NCBI RefSeq assembly: GCF_937127095.1
Contig: NZ_CAKZLP010000084.1
Span: forward strand, 85,377 to 149,376
Reading direction: 5' to 3'
Source of the DNA: an uncultured Amphritea sp.
GTDB taxonomy: Bacteria; Pseudomonadota; Gammaproteobacteria; Pseudomonadales; Balneatricaceae
DNA length: 64,000 nt
In this document: positions 44,600 through 54,887 of the stretch, one piece after another
Layout of the letters: every line of letters starts with the position of its first letter
Position numbering within the stretch: position 1 is the first letter of the stretch
Translations under genes and position numbers: made by a program
The notes under the pieces: model-generated
Told to the model about the DNA's origin: nothing
The model's database searches: none
Seen by the model: the letters and a program-made list of their open reading frames with translations, nothing else

Positions 44600-45700
44600 T
44601 CAGATTGGGTCCAGAGCCCTGCAGTCTTTGGAAGACCAGCCTATTGGGGCCGTTCCGCCAACTTGCAGTCCTTTGTTATCGGTTGAGTTAGGTACCTTAA
44701 CAATGAACTCATCGTGGCCGCAGACATTCATGCGTACCCGTTTGTGGTCACCCAGGTAGATAACTTCCTCAACTTTACCGGTGAAAACGTTGTCACACTG
44801 TCCTTCAACCGGGTCGAGAAATACCCGCTCAGGGCGTAAAGAAAGGGTACTTTCTTTGCCAATATCGTCGGTATTAATATCCAGAGCGGTGACAAGTTCT
44901 CCGGTGGGCAGGCGTACTGTGCAGATACCATCCTGAGTTGATTGCAGTGTGCCCGATAGTTTGTTGTTTTCGCCAATAAACTGGGCAACGAAAGAGTTTG
45001 TCGGTTTTTCGTAGAGTTCGGTCGGTGGGGCTAGTTGCTGGATAATGCCATCATTGAATACCGCTATGCGGTTTGACATTGTCAGTGCCTCTGATTGATC
45101 GTGGGTAACATACACTACGGTAACACCGAGACGCTCATGAATATGTTTAATCTCATATTGCATCTGCTCACGCAGGTTTTTATCCAGGGCGCCCAGTGGC
45201 TCATCCATCAGAATCAGGTCAGGTTCAAACACCAGAGCCCGTGCTACGGCGACTCGCTGCTGTTGTCCGCCGGACAGTTGTGCCGGACGACGGTCACCGA
45301 AGCTACCCAGTTCGACCATATCAAGAGCGCGTTTAACCCGGGTCTCTATCTCTGATTTACCCATGTTTCTGACTTTTAGAGGAAACGCGAGGTTCTCTGC
45401 AACGGTCATATGGGGAAACAGAGCATAGTTCTGGAATACCATCCCTATCCCGCGTTTATGGGGCGCTACGTTGTTGATCGACCGGCCATCGAGATATATG
45501 TTGCCGTGGGTTGCGGTTTCAAACCCGGCAAGCATCATCAGCGACGTGGTTTTACCGGAGCCGGATGGCCCAAGCATAGTAAGAAATTCACCACGAGGGA
45601 CATCAATATTCAGGTCTTTTACCACCAGAACCTTGCCATCGTAGCTTTTCTGAACACCCTCAAATCGTACAAAAGCCTCACTGGAAGCTGAATTTTCCAT
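44600..45700 (-). CDS. Polyamine-type ABC transporter ATPase (PotA-like)
   Basis: 366 residues. It has Walker A GPSGSGKTTSLMMLAG, signature LSGGQQQRVAVARAL, Walker B LILMDEPLGALDKNL and H-loop VVYVTHDQSEALT; residues about 290-360 are a TOBE domain (RPERVFLDPVEGQCDNVFTGKVEEVIYLGDHKRVRM) that can carry substrate feedback. First gene of the minus-strand operon ATPase, binding protein, permease, permease. Confidence 0.94.
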   Translation of the reverse strand: MENSASSEAFVRFEGVQKSYDGKVLVVKDLNIDVPRGEFLTMLGPSGSGKTTSLMMLAGFETATHGNIYLDGRSINNVAPHKRGIGMVFQNYALFPHMTVAENLAFPLKVRNMGKSEIETRVKRALDMVELGSFGDRRPAQLSGGQQQRVAVARALVFEPDLILMDEPLGALDKNLREQMQYEIKHIHERLGVTVVYVTHDQSEALTMSNRIAVFNDGIIQQLAPPTELYEKPTNSFVAQFIGENNKLSGTLQSTQDGICTVRLPTGELVTALDINTDDIGKESTLSLRPERVFLDPVEGQCDNVFTGKVEEVIYLGDHKRVRMNVCGHDEFIVKVPNSTDNKGLQVGGTAPIGWSSKDCRALDPI

Positions 45701-46439
45701 TTGTTCTTATGCCTCGCTACAATTTATTTTTTTGTTGCCCGCAAATTTTAAAATTTGTAGTCGGATACTGTTTCAGTTCTGTTAATACACTACGATATTA
45801 CGAGCTTAAAGTGCAAACATAACCTTTAAAAACCTATAATTAAGTCTAAATGTTCTGTTTTGGTGTTCAAAAAATACTAAATTAACTACAAATATTGACC
45901 ATTCGCGACATTTTACTATTTGGCTTTGCGTTTTTTTCGAAAAATAACGACTGTTGCTATTTGCTCTTGTTTGGTGCACATGGTGAAGAAAACTTAATGT
46001 TTTTTGTCTTTTATAACCTGTTTTTTGTCGGGCTGCATCATTCTGGGTTCACCGGATGAGCAGCCTGTTTCAACCCGAGCCCAATAAGAGGGCTCTATCA
46101 TCCATTCGTAGAGTCGCTGCTTATGGGTTGTTTTATGCTGACGCCATAGAATTCGGAATCTTTGTAACGATACAGATTAAATTTGTACTCATTCACGCAC
46201 CCCGTTTATTCTGCTGAGTCATCGATAAATCCACTCACAATCTGTAACCGGTACTCTTAAAGGATAGGTTATGATGGTGTAATTGCACTTTAATTGTGTG
46301 GAATTTCTCTATCCGGTATGTTTCCTGCAACATCTTTCATAGTGAGAGTAGTATTTGGTTATATAGCAAATATATGCTCCGTTTTGGTGCAATATAATCT
46401 TTTTGTTGAGTGAGTGCACAATAACAAGAGGGGAGAAGG
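45701..46439. promoter_or_regulatory. 739-bp divergent intergenic region
   Basis: Separates the transporter operon (minus) from the glucosylglycerate operon (plus) and must hold both promoters. AT-rich. A hairpin GAGCCC-AATAAGA-GGGCTC lies at 46077-46095 without a T tract. GAGGGGAGAAGG at 46428-46439 is the strong ribosome site of the next gene. TTGGTGCA words at about 45970 and 46383 look like half sites, but I cannot name a regulator. Confidence 0.45.
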
Positions 46440-47324
46440 ATGACTCAAAAGGTTCTGATTTTTACAGACCTTGATGGTTCGCTACTGGATCACTTCAGTT
46501 ACAGCTTTAGTCAGGCTGAATCTTTATTGTCGCTTTTAAACGAGGTTGAGGTCCCGGTTATTCCTGTAACCAGCAAAACCAGGGCTGAATTAACGGCTTT
46601 GCGTGTGGAGTTAGAAAGTCATCACCCCTTCGTTGTTGAAAACGGTGCAGCTGTTTTTATCCCCGAAAATTATTTTCCCACGCCACCCTCTGACAGCGAC
46701 CGGGTTGATGACTATTTCTGCTGTCAATTTTCAAAGCCCCGTGATCACTGGATTGAGCTACTGGGCGAACAGCTGTCTGCGTTTGGCGGTGAATTTGAAA
46801 CGTTTACCTCCATGGGTGTGGCAGGGATTCAGGCTTCAACCGGGCTTTCTGCGTCTGCTGCGCAGCTTGCAAATCAGCGCGAATTCAGCGAGCCGGTGAA
46901 GTGGCTCGGTACGGATGAGCGCAAACAACTGTTCGTCGAAACACTGAGGCAGCAGGGGGCGACTGTGCTTCAGGGGGGACGCTTTCTTCATGTAACCGGA
47001 GCCTGCAATAAGGGTAAAGCGTTGCAGTGGCTAAAACAGCAATATGCTGATTCAGCACCTGACAGTTCGTTTTTAGCCATAGCGGCCGGTGACAGTTACA
47101 ACGATATTGATATGTTACAGGTTGCGGATTGTGCCCTGGTGATCCGTTCGCCGGTACATGAACCACCACCACTAGAACATTCTAACCTCTATCTATCCAG
47201 TCAAACAGGTCCCGCAGGTTGGGTCGAGGGCGTCAGCTGGTTTCTGGGCGCAGCCGGAAGGCCTGCAGATATGAATTCAATTGAATACCTTCGCAAGAAG
47301 TTAAGGAGTCAATGTTATGGGTGA
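46440..47324 (+). CDS. HAD phosphatase, mannosyl/glucosyl-3-phosphoglycerate phosphatase family
   Basis: 294 residues. HAD motif I is FTDLDGSLLDH at residue 8, motif II VTSKTRAEL, and motif IV AAGDSYNDIDMLQVADCALVI with the conserved Lys region CNKGKALQWL before it. The family dephosphorylates mannosyl- or glucosyl-3-phosphoglycerate. Because the next gene is a glucosyl-3-phosphoglycerate synthase, the natural product here is glucosylglycerate, a compatible solute made under salt stress with low nitrogen. The end overlaps the synthase start by 8 bp. Confidence 0.88.
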   Translation: MTQKVLIFTDLDGSLLDHFSYSFSQAESLLSLLNEVEVPVIPVTSKTRAELTALRVELESHHPFVVENGAAVFIPENYFPTPPSDSDRVDDYFCCQFSKPRDHWIELLGEQLSAFGGEFETFTSMGVAGIQASTGLSASAAQLANQREFSEPVKWLGTDERKQLFVETLRQQGATVLQGGRFLHVTGACNKGKALQWLKQQYADSAPDSSFLAIAAGDSYNDIDMLQVADCALVIRSPVHEPPPLEHSNLYLSSQTGPAGWVEGVSWFLGAAGRPADMNSIEYLRKKLRSQCYG

Positions 47325-48543
47325 TTTTCATCAGAACGGCATTATCACCACCCTGCATAATCTGTCGCAAAGGCCGATTGAAGAGGTAGAAGAGGAGTTG
47401 ACCCGTTTTGGCAAAAAAAGGCCGCTGGCGCTGATTCTTCCCTCTCTTTTTTCTGAATTGGAAGGGCCTGCACTGGGACATATTATCGACGAGATCAGTA
47501 AGGTTCCCTATCTGTCGGAGATTGTTATCGGCCTGGATCGCGCCAATGAAGAGCAGTTTCGCTTTGCCCATAAATTCTTCAAGAAGCTACCCCAGCATCA
47601 CCGGATTCTATGGAATGATGGTCCGCGGTTAAGGGCTCTGGACGCTGAACTACAAACGCTGAAACTGGCGCCAAAGGAGGCAGGAAAAGGCCGTAATGTC
47701 TGGTACTGCATGGGCTATATTCTGGCGTCTGGTCGTGCGGAGTCTGTTGCGCTGCATGACTGCGATGTGGTCACTTACAGTCGCCAGATGTTAGCCAGGT
47801 TAATCTATCCTGTGGCTAATCCGCAGTTCAACTATGAGTTTTGTAAAGGATTTTACGCCCGGGTTGCGGATGGCAAGATCAATGGGCGAGTCAGTCGTTT
47901 GCTGGTGACGCCGTTACTGAGAGCGCTGAAAAAGGTGTTTGGTGAGATCGAATACCTACAGTTTCTGGACAGCTTTCGTTATCCCTTAGCGGGCGAGTTT
48001 TCTTTCCGTCGGGATGTGCTCAGTGATATTCGTATACCCAGTGACTGGGGGTTGGAGATCGGTGTGCTGTCCGAAATGCATCGTAACTATGCCAATAACC
48101 GGCTGTGCCAGGTCGATATTGCTGATCAGTATGATCATAAGCACCAGGATCTGTCTCTGGATGATAAGAATGCCGGGCTGTCGAAGATGTCGATCGATAT
48201 CACTAAATCCCTGTTCCGGAAGTTGGCCACTCAGGGGCATACCTTCAACACCGAGACATTCCGATCGGTAAAAGCCACCTATTTTCGTATCGCTCTGGAT
48301 TTTGTCGAAACCTATCATAACGATGCGGTGATGAACGGTTTACAGCTGGATATTCATGAGGAAGAGATGGCGGTTGAGATGTTCTCCCGCAACATTATTA
48401 CGGCTGGCGAGCAGTTTCTCAGTAACCCGATGGAAACTCCGTTTATACCCAGCTGGAGTCGTGTTTCCAGTGCGATGCCCGATGTGTTTGAGCGGCTGAT
48501 CGAAGCGGTTGAGTTAGACCATCAGGAGTTTATGGCGGAATAG
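47317..48543 (+). CDS. gpgS: Glucosyl-3-phosphoglycerate synthase (GT81)
   Basis: 408 residues. Retaining GT-A glycosyltransferase: RPLALILPSLFSELEGPALGHIIDEIS, IVIGLDRANEEQF, and the metal-binding DCDVVTY (DxD) near residue 150, then NPQFNYEFCKGFYARV and LAGEFSFRRDV. It transfers glucose from an NDP-glucose to 3-phosphoglycerate. AAGGAG at 47303-47308. Followed by the phosphorylase after one base. Mannosylglycerate synthesis is a less likely alternative, because MpgS is a different family. Confidence 0.9.
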   Translation: MGDFHQNGIITTLHNLSQRPIEEVEEELTRFGKKRPLALILPSLFSELEGPALGHIIDEISKVPYLSEIVIGLDRANEEQFRFAHKFFKKLPQHHRILWNDGPRLRALDAELQTLKLAPKEAGKGRNVWYCMGYILASGRAESVALHDCDVVTYSRQMLARLIYPVANPQFNYEFCKGFYARVADGKINGRVSRLLVTPLLRALKKVFGEIEYLQFLDSFRYPLAGEFSFRRDVLSDIRIPSDWGLEIGVLSEMHRNYANNRLCQVDIADQYDHKHQDLSLDDKNAGLSKMSIDITKSLFRKLATQGHTFNTETFRSVKATYFRIALDFVETYHNDAVMNGLQLDIHEEEMAVEMFSRNIITAGEQFLSNPMETPFIPSWSRVSSAMPDVFERLIEAVELDHQEFMAE

Positions 48544-48544
48544 T

Positions 48545-50302
48545 ATGGACAGTGTATTAAGTAGTGCGAGTACGCAACTGGCCGGACAGGTTGAAAATCA
48601 CCTGCAGACCATTTATCAGACGGCTGCTCCTGAGGTAATTGCACAGTTGGTATCAGATCTGATCTCAATTATGCGGCTGGGCAGTGTTGAGCAGCTTCCG
48701 GTGCCGTATAAAAATCACTGGAGCCAGCAGGACGTCATTATGATTACCTACGGGGATAGCCTGTATCGTGATGATGAGCGGGCGATGACTACGCTGCACA
48801 CCTTTCTAAATGAGCAGTGTGATGGCGTGATCAGTGGTGTCCATGTGCTGCCTTTCTTTCCTTACAGTTCCGATGATGGTTTTGCCGTGAGCGATTATTA
48901 TCAGGTGCGGGAATCGGTCGGGGAGTGGCAGGATATTCAGCGACTCTCGGCGGAATACCGGCTGATGTCTGACCTGGTGATTAACCATGGCTCCGGCGAA
49001 AGTGAATGGTTTCAAAACTTCATTAAAGGCGAGGGGTATGGGCATGACTTTTTTTACACCGCCAGCCCTGATGAGGATCTGTCAGAGGTTGTACGGCCAC
49101 GCACCAGCCCTCTGTTAAGAGAGGTGCAAACGCCTGAAGGGTTGAAGTATGTCTGGTGCACTTTCAGTCATGATCAGGTCGATTTTGATTTTCGTAATAC
49201 CGAGGTATTGAAAGAGTTTGTCAAAATTGTTCGATTCTATCTCGACCAGGGGGTGAATATTTTCCGTCTGGATGCGATTGCGTTTTTGTGGAAAGAGGCG
49301 GGCACCAGTTGTCTCAATCTGGAGCAGACCCACGAAGTGGTTCGACTATTCAGAACCCTGATTGAATACGCCTGCCCGACCGCGATGATCATTACCGAAA
49401 CCAATATCCCCAGCCGGGAAAATCTCTCCTATTTTGGTAACGCCAATGAAGCCCACTGCGTTTATAACTTTTCGCTACCGCCATTGTTGCTGCATGCGCT
49501 GATCACCGGAGAGAATTTTTATCTCAAGCAGTGGATGATGAGTATGCCACCCGCGCAGGATGGCACGGCTTTCTTTAACTTTATCGCCTCACACGATGGT
49601 ATTGGTCTGCGCCCGGTTGAGGGCATCCTGCCGGATAGCGAAGTTGATCTGATGATTGCGACCATGCAGGACTTTGGCGGGCATGTTTCGTGGCGGGCGC
49701 TGGATAACGGCGAGAAAAAGCCCTATGAAATTAATATTGCACTGTTTGAAGCGCTGCAGGGCACGGTCGAAGGTAAAGATGCCTTTGGCGAAGCGCGGTT
49801 TCTCTGTGCTCATAACATCATGCTGGCGCTGGAGGGTATTCCGGGGATCTATCTGCATAGCTTGCTCGGTACCCTGAATGATTATGAGCGGGTAAAAACC
49901 ACCGGGCATTCTCGCTCGATAAATCGTCATAAGTGGGATTATAGCGAGCTTGAAGTGTTGTTAGCCGATGAGACAACCCATCATCAACGAGTGTTTAAGG
50001 CGATTAAGCGCTTAATTTATATCCGATCCCGGCAGAAAGCCTTCCATCCGAATGCGACTCAGTTTACGTTGCACCTGGGGGAGCAGATTTTTGGCTTCTG
50101 GCGTCAGAGTATCGATAGAACTCAGAACATCTTCTGCCTGAATAACATCAGCTCTGAAACGGCAGTCCTGTCGCTATCTGATCTCAATCTGATTAGCACG
50201 CAGGACTGGTCTGATCTGCTCAGTGGCGAGCACTATGATGATCTGCTGGGGTCTATTGAGGTGGCGCCTTATCAGAGTGTCTGGTTATCAAACCGATCAT
50301 AA
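48545..50302 (+). CDS. GH13_18 glycoside phosphorylase, probable glucosylglycerate phosphorylase
   Basis: 585 residues, alpha-amylase fold of the sucrose-phosphorylase subfamily. Catalytic residues are visible: nucleophile Asp in NIFRLDAIAFLWKE, acid/base Glu in MIITETNIPS, stabilising Asp in IASHDGIGLRP. Characterised relatives cleave sucrose, sucrose-6-phosphate or glucosylglycerate with phosphate. Adjacency (1 bp) to GpgS argues for glucosylglycerate, giving glucose-1-phosphate and glycerate: the operon would then both make and recycle the solute. No signal peptide. A strong bidirectional terminator follows. Confidence 0.85.
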   Translation: MDSVLSSASTQLAGQVENHLQTIYQTAAPEVIAQLVSDLISIMRLGSVEQLPVPYKNHWSQQDVIMITYGDSLYRDDERAMTTLHTFLNEQCDGVISGVHVLPFFPYSSDDGFAVSDYYQVRESVGEWQDIQRLSAEYRLMSDLVINHGSGESEWFQNFIKGEGYGHDFFYTASPDEDLSEVVRPRTSPLLREVQTPEGLKYVWCTFSHDQVDFDFRNTEVLKEFVKIVRFYLDQGVNIFRLDAIAFLWKEAGTSCLNLEQTHEVVRLFRTLIEYACPTAMIITETNIPSRENLSYFGNANEAHCVYNFSLPPLLLHALITGENFYLKQWMMSMPPAQDGTAFFNFIASHDGIGLRPVEGILPDSEVDLMIATMQDFGGHVSWRALDNGEKKPYEINIALFEALQGTVEGKDAFGEARFLCAHNIMLALEGIPGIYLHSLLGTLNDYERVKTTGHSRSINRHKWDYSELEVLLADETTHHQRVFKAIKRLIYIRSRQKAFHPNATQFTLHLGEQIFGFWRQSIDRTQNIFCLNNISSETAVLSLSDLNLISTQDWSDLLSGEHYDDLLGSIEVAPYQSVWLSNRS

Positions 50303-50393
50303 GCCAGATGGTTCTTCGGAGTTGAATTCGCGGGTAGGTATCAATAGCTATTTATCAAAGCCTGTTTATAAATGCCAATTTATAAATGCTTAG

Positions 50394-50430
50394 CATCCAA
50401 CCCTTAAACGATTAAGGGTTGGATGTTTTA
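50394..50430. terminator. Bidirectional terminator between GH13 gene and rnr
   Basis: CATCCAACCCTTAA (50394-50407), loop ACGA, TTAAGGGTTGGATG (50412-50425), then TTTTA. Perfect 14-bp stem between convergent genes. Confidence 0.92.
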
Positions 50431-50448
50431 ATAGTCCAGCCAGCTAAA

Positions 50449-52809
50449 TTAGCGGGGAGCTTTACCCGCACCTTTTACGCTTTTACCCCGACCGCCTTTG
50501 CGCTTGCGTGGTTTTGGCGCGCTTTGGACTTCGTCTTTAACGGCCAGTTCAAACTCAATCTTGCGCTGATCCATATCGACTCTGACAACGCGGATATTGA
50601 TCTTATCGCCAATGCCGAAGCTGGCGTGGGTGCGTTCGCCGACTAAGCGTTGCTGAGCAGCGTCAAACTGATAATAGTCATTGTTAAGGGCGGTGACATG
50701 CACCAGGCCTTCAACCTGAGTATCATCCAGTTCAATAAACAGACCGAAGTTGGTGACGGTGCTGATTACACCGCTGAAAACATCACCCACATGGTCCTGC
50801 ATATATTCGCACTTGAGCCAGGCTTCAACATCCCAGCCCGCTTTATCTGCGCGACGGGAAACTGTGGAGCAGTGCTCAGCCAGATTTTTCATCGCTGCAA
50901 GGTCATAAGGATAACTGTTACCCGGAGCAAGCGGTGTGGCGTTTTTAATACGCTGAACCGGATCAGAGCCCACACCGGTTACCTTTTTCAATGCCCGACG
51001 AATCACGCTGCCGCTTTCGCTACGGCGAATCACAGAGCGGATCGCCCGGTGAACCAGCAGGTCCGGATAGCGGCGTATCGGTGAGGTAAAGTGGGCGTAG
51101 GCTGGATAGGCCAGACCGAAGTGGCCCTGGTTATCAGAGCTATATTCAGCCTGACTCAGTGAGCGCAGCATCATCATACGAATGATCTGAGCGTCAGGAC
51201 GCTCGCCAAGCCCTTTCAGTAGACGGTCATAATGTGCAGGCGTTGGTTTTTCTCCACCCGCCAGGTTCAGGCCACGCTCGCCAAGAAATGCGCGCAGATT
51301 GGTCAGCTTCTTCTCCACCGGGCCTTCATGGACACGATACAGTGCCGGGATCTCTAACTTTTCCAGGAACTGTGCGGTAGCAACGTTGGCACAGAGCATA
51401 AACTCTTCAATCATCTTGTGTGCATCATTACGCACAACCGGCACAATGCTTTCAATCTTCCGGTCTTCGGTAAACTTAAACTGTACTTCCTGCTTTTCAA
51501 AGTCGATAGAACCACGTTTAGTGCGCGCTTTTCTCAGCACTGCATACAGGTGGTGCAGGGAGTGGATGTGTGGCACAACATCGGTATGGTTGCGGGCAAC
51601 AGCTCGGCCCAGCTCGGTTTCCGGTGCTGATACCAGCGCGCCTACCTGGGTGTAGGTCAGGCGGGCGTGGGAATGAATAATGCCCTCGGAGAACTTATAG
51701 CTGGTCATCTTGCCTGCACTGTTGATAGCCATTTCACAGACCATCACTAGTCGATCGACATGGGGGTTCAGTGAGCAAAGGCCGTTTGACAGCGCTTCCG
51801 GCAGCATGGGTACAACATGACCGGGGAAGTATACCGAGGTGCCCCGTTCAGCCGCTTCCTGATCAAGAGCGCTGCCGGGTGCGACGTAGTGAGATACATC
51901 GGCGATAGCGACAAACAGACGCCAGCCACCGGATTTACGTTTTTCACAGTAGACCGCATCATCAAAGTCGCGGGCGTCTTCACCATCGATGGTGACAAAC
52001 GGCAGAGCTCTCAGATCGGCGCGGTGCTGCTTATCGGTTTCTTTAACCTCTTCGCCCAGCGCTTCAGCCGCTGCAAGAGCGTCTTTAGGCCACTTATGGG
52101 GGATGTCGTGGTTGCGGATCGCAACATCGATCTCCATGCCAGGAGCCATCGAGTCGCCCAGAATTTCAACCACCCGTCCTTCAGCATTAAACCGGTTACA
52201 GGGGTATTCGGTGATCTCAACGGTGACATACTGACCCGCTTGTGCGCCTTTTAACTGGTCATCCGGGATATCGATCTCATTACAGATACGGCTGTTTTCC
52301 GGCTGCAGGTAATACTCGCCATCTTCGACTCGCAGACGACCCACGAGCTCCGTCATGTTTTTCTCTAGCACATTAACAATCTGAGCTTCCTGGCGACCGC
52401 GACGATCGGTACCGGTTATACGGGCCTGTACCCGGTCTCCGGGAAATGCTTTAAGCATCTGACTATCGTGCAGGAACAGGTCATCACCACCCTGATCAAT
52501 AGACAGAAAGCCAAAGCCATCGGGATGTCCGATAATCTTGCCTTCAACCATATCCTGAGAGGTTAGCAGGCTATAGCCCTTACGTGGGTCAAAATTAAGT
52601 TGCCCATCCCGTTCCATTGCGCGCAGACGGCGACGTAGCGCTTCTTTCTCTTCATCATCAAACAGTTTCAGGGTTTTACCCAGTTGCTCGCGATTTAAAA
52701 ATTTTCCGGGCTCATCGAATAGCCCCATGATGTATTCCCGACCGGGAATAGGGTTGCTGTACTTTTCAAAATCTGCGGCATTGATAGCCGTTTTCGTATC
52801 TATACTCAT
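50449..52809 (-). CDS. rnr: Ribonuclease R
   Basis: 786 residues, 3'-5' exoribonuclease that degrades structured RNA and helps tmRNA-linked decay. Order: N-terminal winged helix (REYIMGLFDEPGKFLNREQLGKTLKLFDDEEKEALRRRLRAMERDGQL), two cold-shock domains (GHPDGFGFLSIDQGGDDLFLHDSQM), RNB catalytic domain with Mg-binding aspartates in TIDGEDARDFDDAVYCEK (about 275), S1 domain (GDVFSGVISTVTNFGLFIELDDTQVEGLVHV) and a basic tail (PKPRKRKGGRGKSVKGAGK). Here it is not directly followed by rlmB as in Enterobacteria, the downstream gene being convergent. Confidence 0.96.
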   Translation of the reverse strand: MSIDTKTAINAADFEKYSNPIPGREYIMGLFDEPGKFLNREQLGKTLKLFDDEEKEALRRRLRAMERDGQLNFDPRKGYSLLTSQDMVEGKIIGHPDGFGFLSIDQGGDDLFLHDSQMLKAFPGDRVQARITGTDRRGRQEAQIVNVLEKNMTELVGRLRVEDGEYYLQPENSRICNEIDIPDDQLKGAQAGQYVTVEITEYPCNRFNAEGRVVEILGDSMAPGMEIDVAIRNHDIPHKWPKDALAAAEALGEEVKETDKQHRADLRALPFVTIDGEDARDFDDAVYCEKRKSGGWRLFVAIADVSHYVAPGSALDQEAAERGTSVYFPGHVVPMLPEALSNGLCSLNPHVDRLVMVCEMAINSAGKMTSYKFSEGIIHSHARLTYTQVGALVSAPETELGRAVARNHTDVVPHIHSLHHLYAVLRKARTKRGSIDFEKQEVQFKFTEDRKIESIVPVVRNDAHKMIEEFMLCANVATAQFLEKLEIPALYRVHEGPVEKKLTNLRAFLGERGLNLAGGEKPTPAHYDRLLKGLGERPDAQIIRMMMLRSLSQAEYSSDNQGHFGLAYPAYAHFTSPIRRYPDLLVHRAIRSVIRRSESGSVIRRALKKVTGVGSDPVQRIKNATPLAPGNSYPYDLAAMKNLAEHCSTVSRRADKAGWDVEAWLKCEYMQDHVGDVFSGVISTVTNFGLFIELDDTQVEGLVHVTALNNDYYQFDAAQQRLVGERTHASFGIGDKINIRVVRVDMDQRKIEFELAVKDEVQSAPKPRKRKGGRGKSVKGAGKAPR

Positions 52810-53567
52810 TCTTTTCTCAAATAAACCAGCGTCAGAGCGGGGCCTGGTAGTGTGAAGAACTCATTGTTAATGGGCTTTAAATACTACGAGGAGGCGTATC
52901 GCTGGCATCACTCATCTTAATGGAGTGAATCAAATTGGGTTGGTTATCAGAATCACTTTTTGGCGGGTGTTTAACCCGGTCTGATGACCATAAATTTATG
53001 CTGAGATCTTCATATTCTAACTCAGGCATATGACAAAAATATTTATCGCTGTCAGTGCCTCATGCACTCTTACACAGCTGATTAAACGCTTTAATTTAGG
53101 CCCCTTTGGGCCGTTTAACTAAGAACAAACAATACTCATCGAAAGAGTGGTAACAATCACTGACTGAGTATTTAAACCGGCAACGCTGATCTGCTGTTTG
53201 AAGTGACTCTTTTTAGTCTAGTCTCAGCACGGCTAATAGCAATGAGGCACCGAGGTTCAAAACACAGAAAGTTTTACCTGATAGCGAAAAAATAAGACTG
53301 GAATTTAATACAGAGGGACGAGAATACTTAAGTAAAAAAACGACAGTAATACAACGACAACAAATGGTTAAAAAATAGACTTTTTCTAAGCTAATGAACA
53401 CTATATAGAGTTGCTGTGCTTTGTCAATGGATCCTTTCCGATTATACGGGCTGACAGGTGTTTCAGGGGAAGTCTGACTGCATTTGTATTTGCAAATCAA
53501 CCTGCACGAGGTGAGGCAGGTTGTTGCGACTGAACAGCAGTAGAGTATTGAGATTGTTTCCCATTGA
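52810..53567. other. 758-bp region upstream of rnr with no supportable gene
   Basis: Carries the rnr promoter on the minus strand. A hairpin GGCCC-CTTT-GGGCC at 53099-53112 is enclosed by TTAAACG and CGTTTAA. A 95-codon minus-strand frame (53213-53500) has no family features or ribosome site and is not called. Confidence 0.4.
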
Positions 53568-54887
53568 CTATTGTCTGATGGCTATACCGTATAACTCATT
53601 TTTGTTTGCTTTTAACAACCCATAGATTGCGCTATCGATTTTCCCCTCAGCGACCATTTCATCCATGATCCCGATAACTTCATCAATCTGCAGTCGGTGG
53701 CGGTATGGACGTTTTTGGCAAAGCGCCTGAAAGATGTCTGCAATTGATAAAATCCGGGTAGGGAAGTCGATCTGATCTCCTTTCCAGCCGAAAGGATAGC
53801 CGGAGCCATCTAATTTCTCATGGTGCTCAGATGCCCATTTAGCGATCTGAGTATTCGGGAAGAGCGATTTTAATACCCGCTTACTATCGAGAGGGTGGCT
53901 GCGCATCTGTGCTACCTCATATTCAGACAGGGCTCCGGGCTTTTCCAGAATCTCATCCGGGGTTCTGAGTTTACCAACATCGTGGAGTAACCCTGAAAGC
54001 CTGAGAATGCGGCGCTGATACTGATCAAGACCTGCCAGGCCTGATAGTGTATAAGCAAGATCAGCAACACGCAGGCTGTGGTAGTGAGTATAGGGGCTCT
54101 TCGCGTCAACGATCTGAGAGATAAGCTCGCCGAGTGATTCAATCTCATCAAATGACAACGTTATCTCATAATCTTCGGAAGACAGGGTCTCCGTAATGGC
54201 ATCATCCAGGTACTCGTCTCTGAGTTCCAGCCAAAAGCTGTCCCTCTGGATGGTTGATTCAGCCGCTTTATAGATCTCCGGGGAAAATAAAAGTCCAACA
54301 TAAGGGGCTAATTCGCCGAGAATTTGTTCTCTGCTTAGCAGTGCTTCATGGGGGGCTTTATTCAATATGAAGGTGGAATAGGCCACATCTAAACGGTCAG
54401 CAAAGAATATAAGGTTCGCATACTCCCGGGTTTCATCATCAAGGTTTTCAGGCAGGTCCTGCCAGCGGGTATGGTGGTATTTGATAGCCGGTGCGAACGC
54501 GCTAAAGGGTGGGAAACTGCGTAAAAAATTATCACCTCGGATACAGTGTTCCTCTGCACCTTCCCACTCCATCTCATCTACCAGTTTTTGGTGAATAGTG
54601 GTTGAGGAGACGCCACAATCGTGAAGCATTCCGGCGATTAAAATAAAGTGCCGTTTGGTTTTTTCCCAGCCAAGCAGGTGGGCGATGCGATGGCAGATAA
54701 GCCCGACACGCCGGCCATGGCTTTTATCGTCGATGCCGACATAATCGAGTGCTTTTGTCACCGTAAATGCCGCGCGCCCGACATCGATATTCATTCCGAG
54801 AATAACTTCAGAGACTCCATCTGCCGTTTGTTGCATATATCGTTGTCCATCACAGTTGAATGTCATCAGTGAAGTCTGGTAACACAA
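53568..54887 (-). CDS. Tandem HD / HD-GYP c-di-GMP phosphodiesterase-like protein
   Basis: Up to 439 residues; the start is uncertain (TTG 54887, ATG 54866 or 54836). Two HD domains: the first (SHGRRVGLICHRIAHLLGW, AGMLHDCG, IKYHHTRW, about 55-210) is partly degenerate; the second is a full HD-GYP domain with LSGLLHDVGKLRTPDEILEKPG, SEHHEKLDGSGYPFGWKG and ILSIADIFQALCQKRPYR. The GYP triad predicts hydrolysis of c-di-GMP to GMP. Cytosolic, no membrane helix. Divergent c-di-GMP genes lie 2-6 kb away. Confidence 0.88.
   Translation of the reverse strand: MCYQTSLMTFNCDGQRYMQQTADGVSEVILGMNIDVGRAAFTVTKALDYVGIDDKSHGRRVGLICHRIAHLLGWEKTKRHFILIAGMLHDCGVSSTTIHQKLVDEMEWEGAEEHCIRGDNFLRSFPPFSAFAPAIKYHHTRWQDLPENLDDETREYANLIFFADRLDVAYSTFILNKAPHEALLSREQILGELAPYVGLLFSPEIYKAAESTIQRDSFWLELRDEYLDDAITETLSSEDYEITLSFDEIESLGELISQIVDAKSPYTHYHSLRVADLAYTLSGLAGLDQYQRRILRLSGLLHDVGKLRTPDEILEKPGALSEYEVAQMRSHPLDSKRVLKSLFPNTQIAKWASEHHEKLDGSGYPFGWKGDQIDFPTRILSIADIFQALCQKRPYRHRLQIDEVIGIMDEMVAEGKIDSAIYGLLKANKNELYGIAIRQ

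Noticed and set aside
53213..53500. 95-codon minus-strand frame upstream of rnr
   Set aside because: Cys/Leu-rich chance-like sequence without motif or start signal.
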